This document shows, one piece after another, positions 1 through 9,630 of a DNA stretch of 64,000 nt (its first letter is position 1; every line of letters starts with the position of its first letter). The DNA comes from Corynebacterium sp. J010B-136 (GTDB taxonomy: Bacteria; Actinomycetota; Actinomycetes; Mycobacteriales; Mycobacteriaceae): NCBI RefSeq assembly GCF_002967075.1, contig NZ_PUGE01000001.1:434001-498000 (forward strand), in the 5' to 3' direction. The position numbers were made by a program, and so were the translations under genes. A model generated the notes under the pieces. The model ran no database searches, was not told where the DNA came from, and was given only the letters and a program-made list of their open reading frames with translations.

Positions 1-1
1 T

Positions 2-697
2 GCTGCGAACTGGTGGCTAAACTTGCCTGAGCTCAGCGAGCACGGTCGTTGCATCGCAATCGACTCGATTGGCTATGGCCAAAGTATCGCGGCCGATGAT
101 GTTCAGTACGGAATCAAGGAATGGGTCCGCCATGCAGTACGTGTCCTTGACGCTTTAGGAATTGAAAAAACTTGGATCGTTGGCAACTCCCTAGGCGGCT
201 GGCTCGCGTTCCAGTTCGCGCTCGATTACCCAGAACGACTGCTCGGTATCGTATCCATGGGTACCGGTGGTGCGAAGCTGACCAAGGCGCTCAAGGGCCA
301 TTCCAACCCAAACTTGTCGGAAGAAGGAATTCGCGACACCCTCGAGTTATTTGTTGTTAACAAAGAACTTGTCACCGATGAGTTGGTGAAACTTCGTTAC
401 CAGTCAGCGCTAAACGACACTGCATCCGACCGTCTCAAGGAAGTCGTCGCTGCTCGCGACCGCGACCGTAATGAAGTCCCGCTCGACTTCGAACGTCTTG
501 CCAAGCTCGAAATACCTGTGCTGCTTATTCACGGAATGCAAGACCATGTCATTCCGGTTTCTCGCACTTGGGACATTCTTAACACCATCCCTAACGCGGA
601 TGCACATATCTTCTCTCAATGTGGACACTGGTCCCAGGTGGAGCGCGCTGATGAATTCAACGAGGTAGTCGGCTCGTATATCTCCCGCCGCATTTAA
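2..697 (+). CDS. Alpha/beta hydrolase, 5' end cut by window edge
   Basis: The reading frame is open from the first bases, so the start lies outside the window; a TTG at 23 is not a convincing start because family sequence (AANWWLNLPELSEHG) continues upstream of it. The protein shows a nucleophile elbow GNSLGG, a late acid in GMQDHVIP and a catalytic His in CGHWSQVE, the Ser-Asp-His triad of the alpha/beta hydrolase fold. The overall pattern (DSIGYGQS, then GNSLGGW) resembles meta-cleavage product hydrolases such as BphD/HsaD, which split C-C bonds in ring-degradation intermediates. The substrate cannot be told. It converges on the L,D-transpeptidase gene, with a shared terminator between them. 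Confidence 0.85.
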   Translation, partial: AANWWLNLPELSEHGRCIAIDSIGYGQSIAADDVQYGIKEWVRHAVRVLDALGIEKTWIVGNSLGGWLAFQFALDYPERLLGIVSMGTGGAKLTKALKGHSNPNLSEEGIRDTLELFVVNKELVTDELVKLRYQSALNDTASDRLKEVVAARDRDRNEVPLDFERLAKLEIPVLLIHGMQDHVIPVSRTWDILNTIPNADAHIFSQCGHWSQVERADEFNEVVGSYISRRI

Positions 698-722
698 CGC
701 ACCGCTACATTGCAATAGAAAA

Positions 723-763
723 AAGGCCTGTTAGAAGCTCTCCCTGAGCTTCTAACAGGCCTT
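723..763. terminator. Bidirectional terminator between convergent genes
   Basis: A perfect 18-bp inverted repeat (AAGGCCTGTTAGAAGCTC and its complement) surrounds a 5-nt loop. A-run and T-rich flanks fit use from both sides. It sits between the plus-strand hydrolase and the minus-strand L,D-transpeptidase. Confidence 0.85.
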
Positions 764-798
764 AAATATGCTTTGAGGTAACACGATAGGTCCAGGTT

Positions 799-1596
799 TT
801 AGTAGATGAAGACCTTATCGCCGATTTGCAGGTTGTCCCAGTAGCGCAGGGCGGCCTGCTGTGGGAGACGAACACAACCAGCTGAGTCATACGCTGGGTC
901 ACCCATGTGGAAGGCGTGTCCGTTGTTGGTGAAGTAGATTGCGTATGGCATTGGTGCGTTGTTGAACTCGTAAGAGATCTCGTCTTTTACCTTGCGGTTG
1001 ACGTAGAAGGTACCGCGTGGGGTATCTTGACCAGGCTTGCCAGGAGCCATGGAAGGCGCAACGTAGCTAACCTTGCCGTTGTTTTGCAGCCAGGTACGGC
1101 GGCCGTCGATGTCAACACAGACATCCGCGTCAGCTGGACAAGGGCCGACATTGAAGGAGCGGGCCTTACGTGCGGCCTCAGCCTTGCGCGCAGCCTGTTC
1201 AGCGCGAGCCTTCTCAGCAGCTACCTCTGCCGCACGTGCCTTACGGATAGTAGCCAAACGCTGCTTTTCTTCACGCTCTTTCTGAGCACGCAGCCCAGGG
1301 AAAGTGATGTCCAGAGCGTTATCAATGACTGGCTTGATTTGGCGAGCTGCGTTCGGGTCAAAGTCGCTTACCTGCTTCAAGAAAGCATTACGTGAAGCCC
1401 ACGCATTTTCACGTGGCTGCTTGAGTACTTCATCGAAGGTGATATCGGTGGAACTTTGAGCAAAATCGGGAACCTGCGGAAGCGCAGGCTGGGCCTGCGC
1501 TGCCGGAGATGCTCCCAAAAGCGCGACCGCGGTGGCTGCCGAAGCAGCAAGCGCTACGACCGAGCGACGGATACCTGCAAAGCTGGTTTTCAACAT
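799..1596 (-). CDS. Secreted L,D-transpeptidase (YkuD domain)
   Basis: The N-terminus is a signal peptide (MLKTSFAGIRRSVV, then a hydrophobic stretch ending ASPAAQA). An Ala/Glu/Arg/Lys-rich coiled-coil segment follows, then a C-terminal YkuD domain. The catalytic region reads HAFHMGDPAYDSAGCVRL, which carries the His and the SxGCxR cysteine motif of the family. These enzymes form 3-3 peptidoglycan cross-links or attach proteins, outside the membrane. An upstream ATG at 1632 would add 12 residues; I prefer 1596 because it gives a normal signal peptide. Neither start has a strong nearby ribosome-binding site, and the gene follows map by a few bases, so coupled translation is possible. Confidence 0.85.
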   Translation of the reverse strand: MLKTSFAGIRRSVVALAASAATAVALLGASPAAQAQPALPQVPDFAQSSTDITFDEVLKQPRENAWASRNAFLKQVSDFDPNAARQIKPVIDNALDITFPGLRAQKEREEKQRLATIRKARAAEVAAEKARAEQAARKAEAARKARSFNVGPCPADADVCVDIDGRRTWLQNNGKVSYVAPSMAPGKPGQDTPRGTFYVNRKVKDEISYEFNNAPMPYAIYFTNNGHAFHMGDPAYDSAGCVRLPQQAALRYWDNLQIGDKVFIY

Positions 1597-1638
1597 GGCA
1601 AGAAGTATAAACCTTCCTGCCAAGTTTCGCATAGTTAT

Positions 1639-2436
1639 TTAATAGCGCGGCGTCAAAATACGCGGACCATTTGCCGTCGCGGCAACAGTATGTTCCCAGT
1701 GGGCAGCCCACGAACCATCTTCTGTGTAGACCGTCCACTCATCATCCGCATCAACGAAGTTATCTTCGGTGCCAAGAGTAATCAGCGGCTCAATCGCTAA
1801 AACGGAACCTTCTTGAATCAAAGGGCCGCGGTTGGCTTTGCCTTCATTCGGCAAGAAAGGATCTTCATGCATGGTGCGGCCAATGCCGTGGCCCCCGAAG
1901 CCATCAACAATGAAAAGCTCCACGTCCCACTTTGCTTCAGCTGCATAAGTCGCTAATTCAATAGCGTGGGAAACATCCGTCAGGCGATTGCCCGGCTGCA
2001 TAGCTTGGATGCCTTGCTCCAAAATCCACGCGGTGGCATCGTTAAGCTTTTGCGCATTGGGCGCAAGCTCGCCGATACCGAAAGTCCACGCGGAATCCCC
2101 CACCCATCCATCAAGGGTCGCGCCACAGTCGATAGAGACTAAGTCGCCCTCTTTCAAGATGTGTTCTTCATTCGGAATACCGTGCACGATGACGTCATTG
2201 ATTGACGTACAAATGCTGCCGGTAAAGCCCCCGTATCCCAAAAATGTGGGGATAGCGCCTGCTTCACGAATGGTTTGTTCCGCCAGGAGGTCTAGGTCCA
2301 TGGTCGAAACACCGGGCTTGGCAGCCGCTTTAACGGCCTGCAGAGTCCTACCAACAATCTCACCGGCGGCTTGCATGGCGTCGAGCTCACCTGCGGTACG
2401 CGCAGGGATGAGGTTTTTGCGGCTGCGTCGTCCCAT
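1639..2436 (-). CDS. map: Methionine aminopeptidase type I
   Basis: This 265-residue enzyme removes the initiator methionine from new proteins in the cytoplasm. The five metal ligands of the family are visible: D103 (VSIDCGA), D114 (WVGDSAW), H183 (FGGHGIG), E216 (LAIEPLI) and E248 (HWEHTV). The substrate-binding HGIP motif is at 85-88. It directly abuts adk (start codon next to the adk stop), completing the order secY-adk-map that ends the spc region in many bacteria. The short N-terminus is normal for the type Ia class. Confidence 0.97.
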   Translation of the reverse strand: MGRRSRKNLIPARTAGELDAMQAAGEIVGRTLQAVKAAAKPGVSTMDLDLLAEQTIREAGAIPTFLGYGGFTGSICTSINDVIVHGIPNEEHILKEGDLVSIDCGATLDGWVGDSAWTFGIGELAPNAQKLNDATAWILEQGIQAMQPGNRLTDVSHAIELATYAAEAKWDVELFIVDGFGGHGIGRTMHEDPFLPNEGKANRGPLIQEGSVLAIEPLITLGTEDNFVDADDEWTVYTEDGSWAAHWEHTVAATANGPRILTPRY

Positions 2437-2982
2437 TTACTTGCCGATAGCTTTCATCGCGGAGTCGTTAATTTCTTCGATGGTGCCCTCAGCGGTGATG
2501 TCGATGATCTTCTCACCGTAGTAATCAATCAACGGCATGGTCTCATCGCGGTAGACCGACATGCGGGTGCGGATGGTCTCTTCATTGTCATCTGCGCGGC
2601 CGCGAGCAAGCATGCGCTCAACGACAACATCATCAGAAACCTGGAAGTTCAATACACCATCGAGGACCTGATCCTTCTTAGCAAGTAATTCCTTGAGAAT
2701 CTCTGCCTGCTCAACGGTGCGTGGGAATCCATCGAGCAAGAAGCCGTTAGCGGCGTCGTCCTGCGACAGGCGGTCTTCAACCATGCGTGCAGTGACGTCG
2801 GTAGGTACGAGCTTGCCAGCATCCATGTAGCTCTTAGCCTCAACACCTAGTGGGGTGCCTTCGCCAATGTTCGCGCGGAAGAGTTCGCCAGTAGAGATGT
2901 GTGGGATGTTGAGCTTTTCGCTCAGGATAGCTGCCTGGGTGCCTTTGCCAGCGCCGGGAGGGCCGAGGAGTACGAGTCGCAT
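2437..2982 (-). CDS. adk: Adenylate kinase, short-LID form
   Basis: Adenylate kinase converts AMP plus ATP to two ADP. The P-loop [11 protein letters not shown] is at 7-17, and the DGFPRT motif of the family is present. At 181 residues it lacks the approximately 30-residue zinc/LID insertion of the 214-residue E. coli type; the LID here is the short stretch around [11 protein letters not shown]. This short form is usual in Actinobacteria. Its start codon overlaps the secY stop by one base, so the two are translationally coupled. Confidence 0.97.
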   Translation of the reverse strand: MRLVLLGPPGAGKGTQAAILSEKLNIPHISTGELFRANIGEGTPLGVEAKSYMDAGKLVPTDVTARMVEDRLSQDDAANGFLLDGFPRTVEQAEILKELLAKKDQVLDGVLNFQVSDDVVVERMLARGRADDNEETIRTRMSVYRDETMPLIDYYGEKIIDITAEGTIEEINDSAMKAIGK

Positions 2983-4310
2983 TACTTTAGAAGTCCTTCG
3001 TAGTTGGATTGGAGTAGTTGGGATTCAATTTGCTTGACCGTAGTCAATGCTACGGACACAAGAATCAGAATAGCGGTACCGCCGAAGGCAGACATGCCGC
3101 CACCCGAGCCTTGTCCGCCAACGCCCATGTCAAGCAGGACATTTGGCATCACGGCAATCAGGGCCAAGTAGATAGCACCGACGAACAGCAGACGGTTCAT
3201 GACGAAGCCCAAGTATTCAGCGGTTGGACGGCCCGGGCGGATGCCTGGGATAAAGCCGCCGTAGCGCTTCATATTATCGGCCTGCTCAGCTGGATCGTAC
3301 TGAACGGAGACGTAGAAGTACGAGAAGAAGATCGTCAGCACGAAGTACATCAAAATGTACTGCCAGGATGATGGTGCCTGCAGCCACGCGATGACGTTGC
3401 GCTGCCACCAGTTATCCGGCGGAGTTGCTTGTGAAGAGTTGACGATCTGGGTGATCAGAACCGGCATGTAAATCAGCGACGATGCGAAGATGACTGGAAT
3501 AACACCAGCCTGGTTGACCTTCAGTGGCAGGTAGGTCGAAGAACCACCATACTGACGACGTCCAACCATGCGCTTGGCGTATTGGACTGGGATGCGGCGC
3601 TGGCCCTGCTCGATGAAGGTAATACCAACAACAAGCACCATGATGCCCACCACGACCATCGCAAAGACGAGGCCACCGTTGTTCTGCAGAATCTGCACAC
3701 CATCGGTTGGAAGGCGCGTTGCAATACCGGCGAAGATCAAAAGCGACATACCGTTGCCGATACCCTTTTCGGTGATCAGCTCGCCCATCCACATCACCAG
3801 CACAGCACCAGAAGTCATGACGATGACCATGACAATGAGCGTAAACAGGTTGCGATTTGGATCCAGCACTTCTACCCCTTGGCCGAGAAGCTGCTGACGA
3901 TCCGCCAAAGCCACGATGCCTGCGGACTGCAAAAGTGCCAGTGCCAGAGTCAGATAACGCGTGTACTGCGTCATCTTGGACTGGCCGGACTGACCTTCCT
4001 TCTTCAATTGCTCGAAGTGCGGAATAACAACCGTGAGGAGCTGGACGATGATCGACGCCGTAATGTACGGCATGATGCCGATGGCGAAGATAGACAGCTG
4101 CAACAGTGCGCCACCGGAGAACAGGTTAATGACCGAGTAAAGGTCGCCCGATTCTTGGGTGAGCTGTCGAAGCTGCGCTGAAATACTTGCGTAATCCACT
4201 CCCGGGGTCGGGATTTGGGCACCGATCCGGTAAGCAATGATCATTATGAGGGTGAAAATGATCTTCTTCCGGAGATCGGCGTCCTTAAATGCCTGAATAA
4301 TGGCGGACAC
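2982..4310 (-). CDS. secY: Protein translocase channel subunit SecY
   Basis: SecY forms the membrane pore of the general secretion system with SecE (also in this window, at 57.3 kb) and SecG. The 442-residue protein has the expected ten hydrophobic segments, the N-terminal KDADLRKKI motif and the family signatures [14 protein letters not shown] and [14 protein letters not shown]. The start codon is GTG at 4310, preceded by GGAGG at a good distance. It is separated from rplO by a terminator and about 320 bp, so it probably has its own promoter and heads the secY-adk-map unit. Confidence 0.97.
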   Translation of the reverse strand: MSAIIQAFKDADLRKKIIFTLIMIIAYRIGAQIPTPGVDYASISAQLRQLTQESGDLYSVINLFSGGALLQLSIFAIGIMPYITASIIVQLLTVVIPHFEQLKKEGQSGQSKMTQYTRYLTLALALLQSAGIVALADRQQLLGQGVEVLDPNRNLFTLIVMVIVMTSGAVLVMWMGELITEKGIGNGMSLLIFAGIATRLPTDGVQILQNNGGLVFAMVVVGIMVLVVGITFIEQGQRRIPVQYAKRMVGRRQYGGSSTYLPLKVNQAGVIPVIFASSLIYMPVLITQIVNSSQATPPDNWWQRNVIAWLQAPSSWQYILMYFVLTIFFSYFYVSVQYDPAEQADNMKRYGGFIPGIRPGRPTAEYLGFVMNRLLFVGAIYLALIAVMPNVLLDMGVGGQGSGGGMSAFGGTAILILVSVALTTVKQIESQLLQSNYEGLLK

Positions 4311-4570
4311 AGATGCCTCCTGAGACTTCCCTACCGGGCCAAGGTCTGGCAGGAGGAAAGCACACTAAGTTAAGTTTCGCTATCAATTGTTACTCATAGT
4401 GAGCACAACTTACACAACAGTCAAACAGTACCAGCCTTTAATAGTTAGGTGGTACTTAGGTACGGTTTTATGCTCGCTCAACTTTACCTGCTTGCAGTGA
4501 CAAGTTCTCGTCGATGTGACGTATTCCTTTGTCAAAGACGCAGTGACTAGAGAGGGATGAAAACAGCGAA
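4311..4570. other. Intergenic region upstream of secY
   Basis: No credible gene is present. On the minus strand GGAGG at about 4316-4320 is the secY ribosome-binding site. AT-rich stretches between about 4380 and 4460 could contain the secY promoter, but I find no convincing -35/-10 pair. Confidence 0.4.
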
Positions 4571-4607
4571 AGGGCCCTATGAGAACATTGCGCTCTCATA
4601 AGGCCCT
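4571..4607 (-). terminator. Terminator after rplO
   Basis: A 14-bp near-perfect hairpin (AGGGCCCTATGAGA paired with TCTCATAAGGCCCT) lies 24 bp downstream of the rplO stop. A moderately T-rich stretch follows on the minus strand. It should end the rpsH-rplO transcript before secY. Confidence 0.75.
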
Positions 4608-4630
4608 CTAGTGGGTCTTAAATTGACCTA

Positions 4631-5080
4631 CTACTTGGTTGCGGTGGTCGAGCCACCAGCAGCCTCGATCTTTTCTACTGCAGACTTGGAGAACTTGTCT
4701 GCGGTGACGTTCAGCTTGACGCTGATTTCGCCTTCGCCCAGAACCTTGACCGGCTGCTTAGCTCGGACCAGGCCAGCGGCAACGATGTCAGCTACTGCGA
4801 CGTCGCCACCCTGTGGGAATGCTTCTGCCAAATCCGCAACGTTGACTACCTGGTAGGTAATCTTGTTTGGGTTCTTGAAGCCCTTGAGCTTCGGCAGACG
4901 CATGTGAATTGGCATCTGACCACCTTCGAAAGCAGCCGAAACTTGCTTACGAGCGTGAGTACCCTTGGTACCACGACCAGCGGTCTTACCCTTTGAAGCC
5001 TCACCGCGGCCAACGCGGGTCTTTGGCTTGTTTGCACCCTTGGTTGGGCGCAGATCATGCAGCTTGATGATATCAGCCAT
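4631..5080 (-). CDS. rplO: Ribosomal protein L15
   Basis: L15 is a late-assembly protein of the 50S subunit. The N-terminus has the typical glycine/lysine-rich extension ([17 protein letters not shown]) that threads into 23S rRNA, and the C-terminal globular domain ends in [14 protein letters not shown]. Length 149 is normal. It is last in the rpsH-rplF-rplR-rpsE-rpmD-rplO unit, followed by a terminator. Confidence 0.97.
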   Translation of the reverse strand: MADIIKLHDLRPTKGANKPKTRVGRGEASKGKTAGRGTKGTHARKQVSAAFEGGQMPIHMRLPKLKGFKNPNKITYQVVNVADLAEAFPQGGDVAVADIVAAGLVRAKQPVKVLGEGEISVKLNVTADKFSKSAVEKIEAAGGSTTATK

Positions 5081-5087
5081 GGTTTAT

Positions 5088-5273
5088 CTACTCCCCTGCC
5101 ACTTCTTCGACGGTGACCAGGTGACGTACCTTGTTGGCCATACCACGGATGATCGGGGTGTCCTTCTGAATAACAGAATGGCCGATGCGCTTAAGACCCA
5201 AAGCCTCAATGTTTGCGCGGTGGTTTGGCTTGGTACCTACCAGGCCCTTTACCTGTGTAATCTTCAGAGCCAT
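5088..5273 (-). CDS. rpmD: Ribosomal protein L30
   Basis: This is a 61-residue 50S protein starting [19 protein letters not shown], with the family's [10 protein letters not shown] motif. A longer in-frame start exists but would overlap rpsE and add unrelated residues, so the ATG at 5273 is chosen. It lies between rpsE and rplO with very short gaps, as in other bacteria. Confidence 0.95.
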   Translation of the reverse strand: MALKITQVKGLVGTKPNHRANIEALGLKRIGHSVIQKDTPIIRGMANKVRHLVTVEEVAGE

Positions 5274-5277
5274 TGGA

Positions 5278-5898
5278 TTATGCCTCCTGTCCTGCGCGCT
5301 GGCGCAGCATACGTGCTGGAGCGACCTCTTCCAAGGACTTGCCACGACGTGCGGCAACCTCTTCAGGGCGGACCAGCTGCTTTAGGCCATCCACGGTTGC
5401 GCGGACGACGTTGAGGGCATTATCGGAGCCGAGAGACTTCGACAGGATGTCCTGGATACCAGCACACTCAAGTACTGGACGAGCAGCGCCACCAGCGATA
5501 ACACCGGTACCAGGAGCTGCAGGCTTCATCATAACGATGCCGGCTGCGTCGCGACCCTGGACTGGGTGGGTGATGGTGCCGCCAACCATTGGAACGCGGA
5601 AGAAGTTCTTGCGAGCCTCTTCTGCACCCTTCTGGATTGCAGCAGGTACTTCCTTAGCCTTGCCGTAGCCAACGCCAACCATGCCCTGGCCGTCGCCAAC
5701 GATGACCAGTGCGGTGAACGACATGTTGCGTCCACCCTTCACGGTCTTGGAGACGCGGTTGATGGTTACAACGCGCTCGATGTACTTATCGCGCTCGTTG
5801 TCCTGCTGGTTACGACGATCGTCGCGACGGCCGCGGCCGCCACGGTTGTTGTTGTTTTCGGCGGAGCGTCCGCCGTCACGCTGTTCACGGTCCGACAT
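5278..5898 (-). CDS. rpsE: Ribosomal protein S5
   Basis: S5 is a 30S protein involved in decoding accuracy and mRNA unwinding. The double-stranded-RNA-binding-like domain starts near [20 protein letters not shown], and the C-terminal domain carries [18 protein letters not shown]. The N-terminal 36 residues are a basic, Asn/Arg/Gly-rich extension ([17 protein letters not shown]), common in Actinobacteria but absent in E. coli. Length is 206. Confidence 0.97.
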   Translation of the reverse strand: MSDREQRDGGRSAENNNNRGGRGRRDDRRNQQDNERDKYIERVVTINRVSKTVKGGRNMSFTALVIVGDGQGMVGVGYGKAKEVPAAIQKGAEEARKNFFRVPMVGGTITHPVQGRDAAGIVMMKPAAPGTGVIAGGAARPVLECAGIQDILSKSLGSDNALNVVRATVDGLKQLVRPEEVAARRGKSLEEVAPARMLRQRAGQEA

Positions 5899-5932
5899 TA
5901 GGCGTTCCTTCCGTTGATGTTTCCGTTGACCA

Positions 5933-6334
5933 TTAGAACTTCAAACCACCTTCGCGAGCGGCGTCTGCAAGAGCTGCGACGCGACCGTGGTACTTGTAGC
6001 CTGCGCGGTCGAAGACGACGGCTTCGATGCCGGCTTCCTTGGCACGAGCAGCAACGAGTGCGCCGACCTTAGATGCCTTAGCCTTCTTGTCGCCTTCCAG
6101 TGCGCGCACATCAGCTTCCATGGAGGAAGCTGCAGCCAAGGTGTGGCCAGCCAAGTCGTCGATGACCTGGACGTGCATGTGGCGGGAGGAGCGGTGGACA
6201 ACCAAGCGTGGAGCCTCTGGGGTACCACGCAGGGTCTTGCGGACGCGGAAGTGGCGACGAGCACGTGCTTCGCGACGTCGGGTGGAGATGTCCTTACCGA
6301 CTGGGGTGCGCTTTGCGGTTTCAGTGTTTGCCAT
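5933..6334 (-). CDS. rplR: Ribosomal protein L18
   Basis: L18 binds 5S rRNA in the central protuberance of the 50S subunit. The protein shows the [22 protein letters not shown]-binding segment and the C-terminal [20 protein letters not shown] motif. Length 133 is normal for the genus. It lies between rplF and rpsE. Confidence 0.96.
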   Translation of the reverse strand: MANTETAKRTPVGKDISTRRREARARRHFRVRKTLRGTPEAPRLVVHRSSRHMHVQVIDDLAGHTLAAASSMEADVRALEGDKKAKASKVGALVAARAKEAGIEAVVFDRAGYKYHGRVAALADAAREGGLKF

Positions 6335-6337
6335 TGC

Positions 6338-6874
6338 TTACTTACCCGTCTTTCCGACCTTGCGACGGACCTGCTCGCCAGCGTAACGGATACCCTTGCC
6401 CTTGTAAGGATCATCCTTACGCAGACGACGGATGTTCGCAGCGATCTGTCCGACGATTTGCTTGTCAATACCGGAGATGGACAACTTGGTGGTGCCATCG
6501 GTAGCGAAGGTAATTCCCTCTGGAGCCTCAATGAGGATCGGGTGGGAGTAACCCAGAGCGAACTCCAGGTCCTTACCCTTTTGAGCTACACGGTAACCAA
6601 CACCGAAGATTTCCATCTTGATGGTGAAGCCCTCGGTGACACCAACGACTGCGTTGTTGATGAGGGAACGCGACAGGCCGTGCAGTGCACGGTTCTCGCG
6701 GTGGTCATCTGGACGGACAACGCGAATTTCGTTGTCCTCAACGACAGCGGTGATTGGAGCAGGGATCTCAACGTTGAGGGTTCCCTTAGGGCCCTTGACC
6801 TCAATGGCCTGGCCATTGATGGTGGTTTCTACGCCATTCGCCAAAGCGATGGGTGCCTTACCAATTCGTGACAT
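6338..6874 (-). CDS. rplF: Ribosomal protein L6
   Basis: L6 is a 50S protein near the factor-binding site. It starts [16 protein letters not shown] and ends with the conserved [18 protein letters not shown] motif. The two repeated alpha/beta domains occupy roughly 1-80 and 81-178. It follows rpsH after 16 bp. Confidence 0.97.
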   Translation of the reverse strand: MSRIGKAPIALANGVETTINGQAIEVKGPKGTLNVEIPAPITAVVEDNEIRVVRPDDHRENRALHGLSRSLINNAVVGVTEGFTIKMEIFGVGYRVAQKGKDLEFALGYSHPILIEAPEGITFATDGTTKLSISGIDKQIVGQIAANIRRLRKDDPYKGKGIRYAGEQVRRKVGKTGK

Positions 6875-6890
6875 TGTGCATACCTCCCTA

Positions 6891-7274
6891 TTACCAGACG
6901 TAGGCGAGAACTTCTCCGCCTACGCCCTTCTCGGTAGCCTGACGGTCGGTCAGCAAGCCGTTGGACGTGGAGATGATAGCCACGCCGAGGCCGCCTAGAA
7001 CCTTTGGCAAGTTAGTGGACTTTGCGTACACACGCAGACCTGGCTTAGACACGCGGCGAAGACCCGACAGGGCGCGCTCACGGTTGTTGTACTTAAGCTC
7101 CAAGGACAGGTTGTGTCCTTCGACGGAGTAGTCAGCGATGTAGCCTTCCTGCTTCAAGATTTCAGCAATGTTTGCCTTGATCTTGGAGGTCGGCATGGAC
7201 ACGGTGTCGTGCTGCGCATGGTTTGCGTTGCGCACGCGTGACAGCATGTCCGCGATTGGATCTGTCATGGTCAT
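6891..7274 (-). CDS. rpsH: Ribosomal protein S8
   Basis: S8 binds the central domain of 16S rRNA and in E. coli also represses its own operon. The protein begins [18 protein letters not shown] and ends with the signature [15 protein letters not shown]. Length 127 is slightly short but complete. It is the first gene of this separated spc segment; a strong promoter lies about 170-200 bp upstream. The usual preceding rpsN (S14) is absent here. Confidence 0.96.
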   Translation of the reverse strand: MTMTDPIADMLSRVRNANHAQHDTVSMPTSKIKANIAEILKQEGYIADYSVEGHNLSLELKYNNRERALSGLRRVSKPGLRVYAKSTNLPKVLGGLGVAIISTSNGLLTDRQATEKGVGGEVLAYVW

Positions 7275-7619
7275 AGTTAGGTGACCGTTTGCCTTTCTTG
7301 TCGCGGTTCCCGTAACTCACCTGCGTTTTCCGTGTGATTTCGGGCGACTTACGCTCCCATCGGTCAGTACCGGTGGGCGCTCGCTACCCTTTGATGCATA
7401 CACGGGCCGCTTAATTTGGCGAGGGGCCTACAACAAAGTAGATGTATTAAAATCGTGCTCGGAGTAGCTTGTCAAAGCCGCTTTTCGCAGGTGAACCGCG
7501 TCAGCGCCTTCATGGTGCTAGTCCGAGGTGCTACGTTACCGTTTTAGCTGGCGTTTTCCAAAACACTTGCGGTGAATTTCACATGTTTTGATTTTCTCTA
7601 GAAGTACTACAGTGTGGGT
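7275..7619. other. Divergent intergenic region rpsH / DUF6457 gene
   Basis: This stretch of 345 bp holds the rpsH promoter described separately and a leader of about 170 bp with GC-rich segments that could fold. I see no gene in it. The plus-strand gene at 7620 lacks a clear ribosome-binding site and may be leaderless or weakly translated. Confidence 0.4.
7446..7475 (-). promoter_or_regulatory. Predicted housekeeping promoter of the rpsH operon
   Basis: On the minus strand TTGACA (7475-7470) is followed after 18 bp by TTTAAT (7451-7446). The sequence around the -10, GAGCACGATTTTAATACAT, is nearly the same as in the rpsJ promoter in this window. No experimental start site is implied. Confidence 0.6.
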
Positions 7620-7898
7620 ATGAGTAAGTCCTCTGATGACCAAGCGGTGCAGACCGCGCATGAATGGCTCGTGGAAGCATCCACCGCACTCGGTCTTGCG
7701 CCTGATGATGTCACCCCACACATCCGCGCATTGCTAGCACTAACTCGCGATGTCGCGCACAATCGCTCCCGTCCGGCTGCGCCTTTAACCTCCTTCTTGG
7801 TTGGTTTAGCCTCGCAGACTCCACAGGAGGTCGAGGAGAACATCGAAAAGCTAAGCACGTTAATCAATGGGTCGCAGAGTGACCACCAGGAAATTTAA
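7620..7898 (+). CDS. DUF6457-type small protein next to fdhD
   Basis: A 92-residue cytoplasmic, mostly helical protein (MSKSSDDQAVQTAHEWLVEA). The pattern HEWLVEASTALGL...LLALTRDVAHNRSRPAAPLTSFLVGLA resembles the DUF6457 family, which often lies beside molybdenum-cofactor or formate dehydrogenase genes in Actinobacteria. It ends 9 bp before fdhD and is probably co-transcribed with it. GTG at 7614 is an alternative start. Its function is not known; a role with FdhD or molybdopterin enzymes is inferred from context. Confidence 0.75.
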   Translation: MSKSSDDQAVQTAHEWLVEASTALGLAPDDVTPHIRALLALTRDVAHNRSRPAAPLTSFLVGLASQTPQEVEENIEKLSTLINGSQSDHQEI

Positions 7899-7907
7899 GG
7901 AGAGCTA

Positions 7908-8765
7908 ATGGCAGGGCGATTGAACCAAAACTTCGCGGTCACGCGCATGCGGCGGACCAATGATGGCGCTGGGTGGGAAGAAGATACCCGTGCCGATAGT
8001 GTTACCGCCGAAGAGCCGCTAGAGATTCGCGTCGGGCATCAGACGATTACCACCACCATGCGTACGCCGGGCAATGATATTGAGCTTGCCCATGGCTTTT
8101 TGCATTCCGAAGGCCATATTCGCACGGTGGAAGATATCGCCGTGGCGCGGTATTGCGCGGGCACCAATGCGCAGGGTGAGAATACATATAACGTTCTGGA
8201 CGTGCAGTTAGCTAATAACGTCGTCTTGGCGCCTGAAGCAATTCGCTTGACGATGACAAACTCCGCCTGCGGCGTATGCGGCACGTCATCCATTGAAGAA
8301 TTGACGCATAAGCTTTATCACCCCATCCCCGAGGTGGGCCTAGACCCGGAACTGGCTGCTACGCTGCCGGAGAAGTTGCGCGAATTCCAGAAGCAATTTC
8401 GCAAGACCGGCGGAATCCATGCCGCCGGCGCCTTTGATTATGAGGGCAATCCAATTGTGGTGCGCGAGGATATCGGACGGCATAACGCAGCCGATAAAGT
8501 CATCGGACACTTGATTATGGAAGGCATGCTGCCAGCCAACGACCTGATTTTGGTGATGAGCTCCCGCGCGTCATTTGAGCTGGTGCAAAAGGCTGCGATG
8601 GCAGGGTTTGGCACGTTGATTGCCGTATCCGCTGCCTCCTCACTCGCGGTTGAAACCGCCCGCGATCTGGGGATGAACCTAGTGGGTTTTGCACGCGGTG
8701 ACCGTTTCAACCTTTACTCCGGCCGGTTAAAAGCTAATCGCGATACTCCTGTGGCCCCTTATTAA
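7908..8765 (+). CDS. fdhD: Formate dehydrogenase accessory sulfurtransferase FdhD
   Basis: FdhD passes sulfur from a cysteine desulfurase to the molybdenum cofactor so that formate dehydrogenase becomes active. The active-site loop is visible as CGVCG (SACGVCGTSS), and the conserved FRKTGGIHAAG, DIGRHNAADK and SSRASFELVQKA motifs follow. Length 285 is normal. AAGGAG precedes the ATG. The last 32 bp overlap the 3' end of the opposite-strand formate/nitrite transporter gene. No formate dehydrogenase catalytic subunit is in the window. Confidence 0.95.
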   Translation: MAGRLNQNFAVTRMRRTNDGAGWEEDTRADSVTAEEPLEIRVGHQTITTTMRTPGNDIELAHGFLHSEGHIRTVEDIAVARYCAGTNAQGENTYNVLDVQLANNVVLAPEAIRLTMTNSACGVCGTSSIEELTHKLYHPIPEVGLDPELAATLPEKLREFQKQFRKTGGIHAAGAFDYEGNPIVVREDIGRHNAADKVIGHLIMEGMLPANDLILVMSSRASFELVQKAAMAGFGTLIAVSAASSLAVETARDLGMNLVGFARGDRFNLYSGRLKANRDTPVAPY

Positions 8766-9519
8766 GCCACGCGTAAACTCCGCCCATCAAAATACCGCCG
8801 CCGAGGAAGTTGCCGGCCCAGACCACTACCCAGTTCAGCCCGATAGATCCTGCGGTCATGGCGGCAGGGATCGGATCGGAGGAGAACAAGGTAATAACCA
8901 TGACGCAGAAATTCGCGACGACGTGCTCGGTAGAAAGCCCGACAAAGATCGCAATAATCGGCACAATAGCGAAGAATTTAGAGACCACTTCTTTGGATAA
9001 AATGCCGCCGATAATTGCCATGTTGACGACGAAGTTGGCCACCATGCCTTCGACGAACATGCCCTCGATGGATTTATCAACCTTGCCAATGGAGATGGTG
9101 GACAACAAGTGAGACGGATCCATATCAGCGAACTTGGCTGAAACCCCCAAGGCTGCGCCAACCAGTACTACCCCGATGAGGTTGTAGACCGTGGTGAGAA
9201 AGACAATCCACACGGCTTTGCCCCAGCTGACTTGCTTGGTCGCTGCTGCGTAGCTGAAAAACATCATCGAGCCCGTGGCCAGCTCTGCTCCTAGAACCAC
9301 AATTACGAAAAGGCCCAAGCCGAATAGCGATGCGAAAACCATCGCACCTAAACCAGGCGCTAGCTGCTCAACCGCCTGTCCTGCCACGCCCGCAAACGCT
9401 GTGCCCAGTGCCAGGTAGGCACCGGCGAGTACGCCGCGGGTTAAAAATCTTGGCTGATCTTGGTCAAACAGGATAACTTTCTTGTCAACAGCAGCTGCAA
9501 CTGATTCATTCAAACTCAA
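8734..9519 (-). CDS. Formate/nitrite transporter (FNT family)
   Basis: A 261-residue membrane protein with six predicted hydrophobic segments, fitting the FocA/NirC channel family. Family features include the N-terminal GVLAGAYLALGTAF and the central GAELATGSMMFFSYA. The start appears to be TTG at 9519, giving MSLNESVAAAVDKK. It converges with fdhD and overlaps it by 32 bp, which supports formate as the natural substrate, although nitrite cannot be excluded. An imperfect inverted repeat TAGAGA...TCTCTA lies upstream near 9560-9590. Confidence 0.88.
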   Translation of the reverse strand: MSLNESVAAAVDKKVILFDQDQPRFLTRGVLAGAYLALGTAFAGVAGQAVEQLAPGLGAMVFASLFGLGLFVIVVLGAELATGSMMFFSYAAATKQVSWGKAVWIVFLTTVYNLIGVVLVGAALGVSAKFADMDPSHLLSTISIGKVDKSIEGMFVEGMVANFVVNMAIIGGILSKEVVSKFFAIVPIIAIFVGLSTEHVVANFCVMVITLFSSDPIPAAMTAGSIGLNWVVVWAGNFLGGGILMGGVYAWLNKGPQEYRD

Positions 9520-9630
9520 AATAGGTGACTTCCCGGCAGAAAGGTCCCACGGTTAGAGAGCCATATGACTAAAAGCCACATGTTCTCTAGCCGCGCGGAG
9601 GATGTTTTTGATTTGTACTACTTTAGTGGC

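Noticed and set aside
9520..9630. Decayed HNH half after the short HNH-family gene
   Set aside because: Translation of the downstream bases shows no trace of the HNH motif, so a simple stop mutation is not supported.
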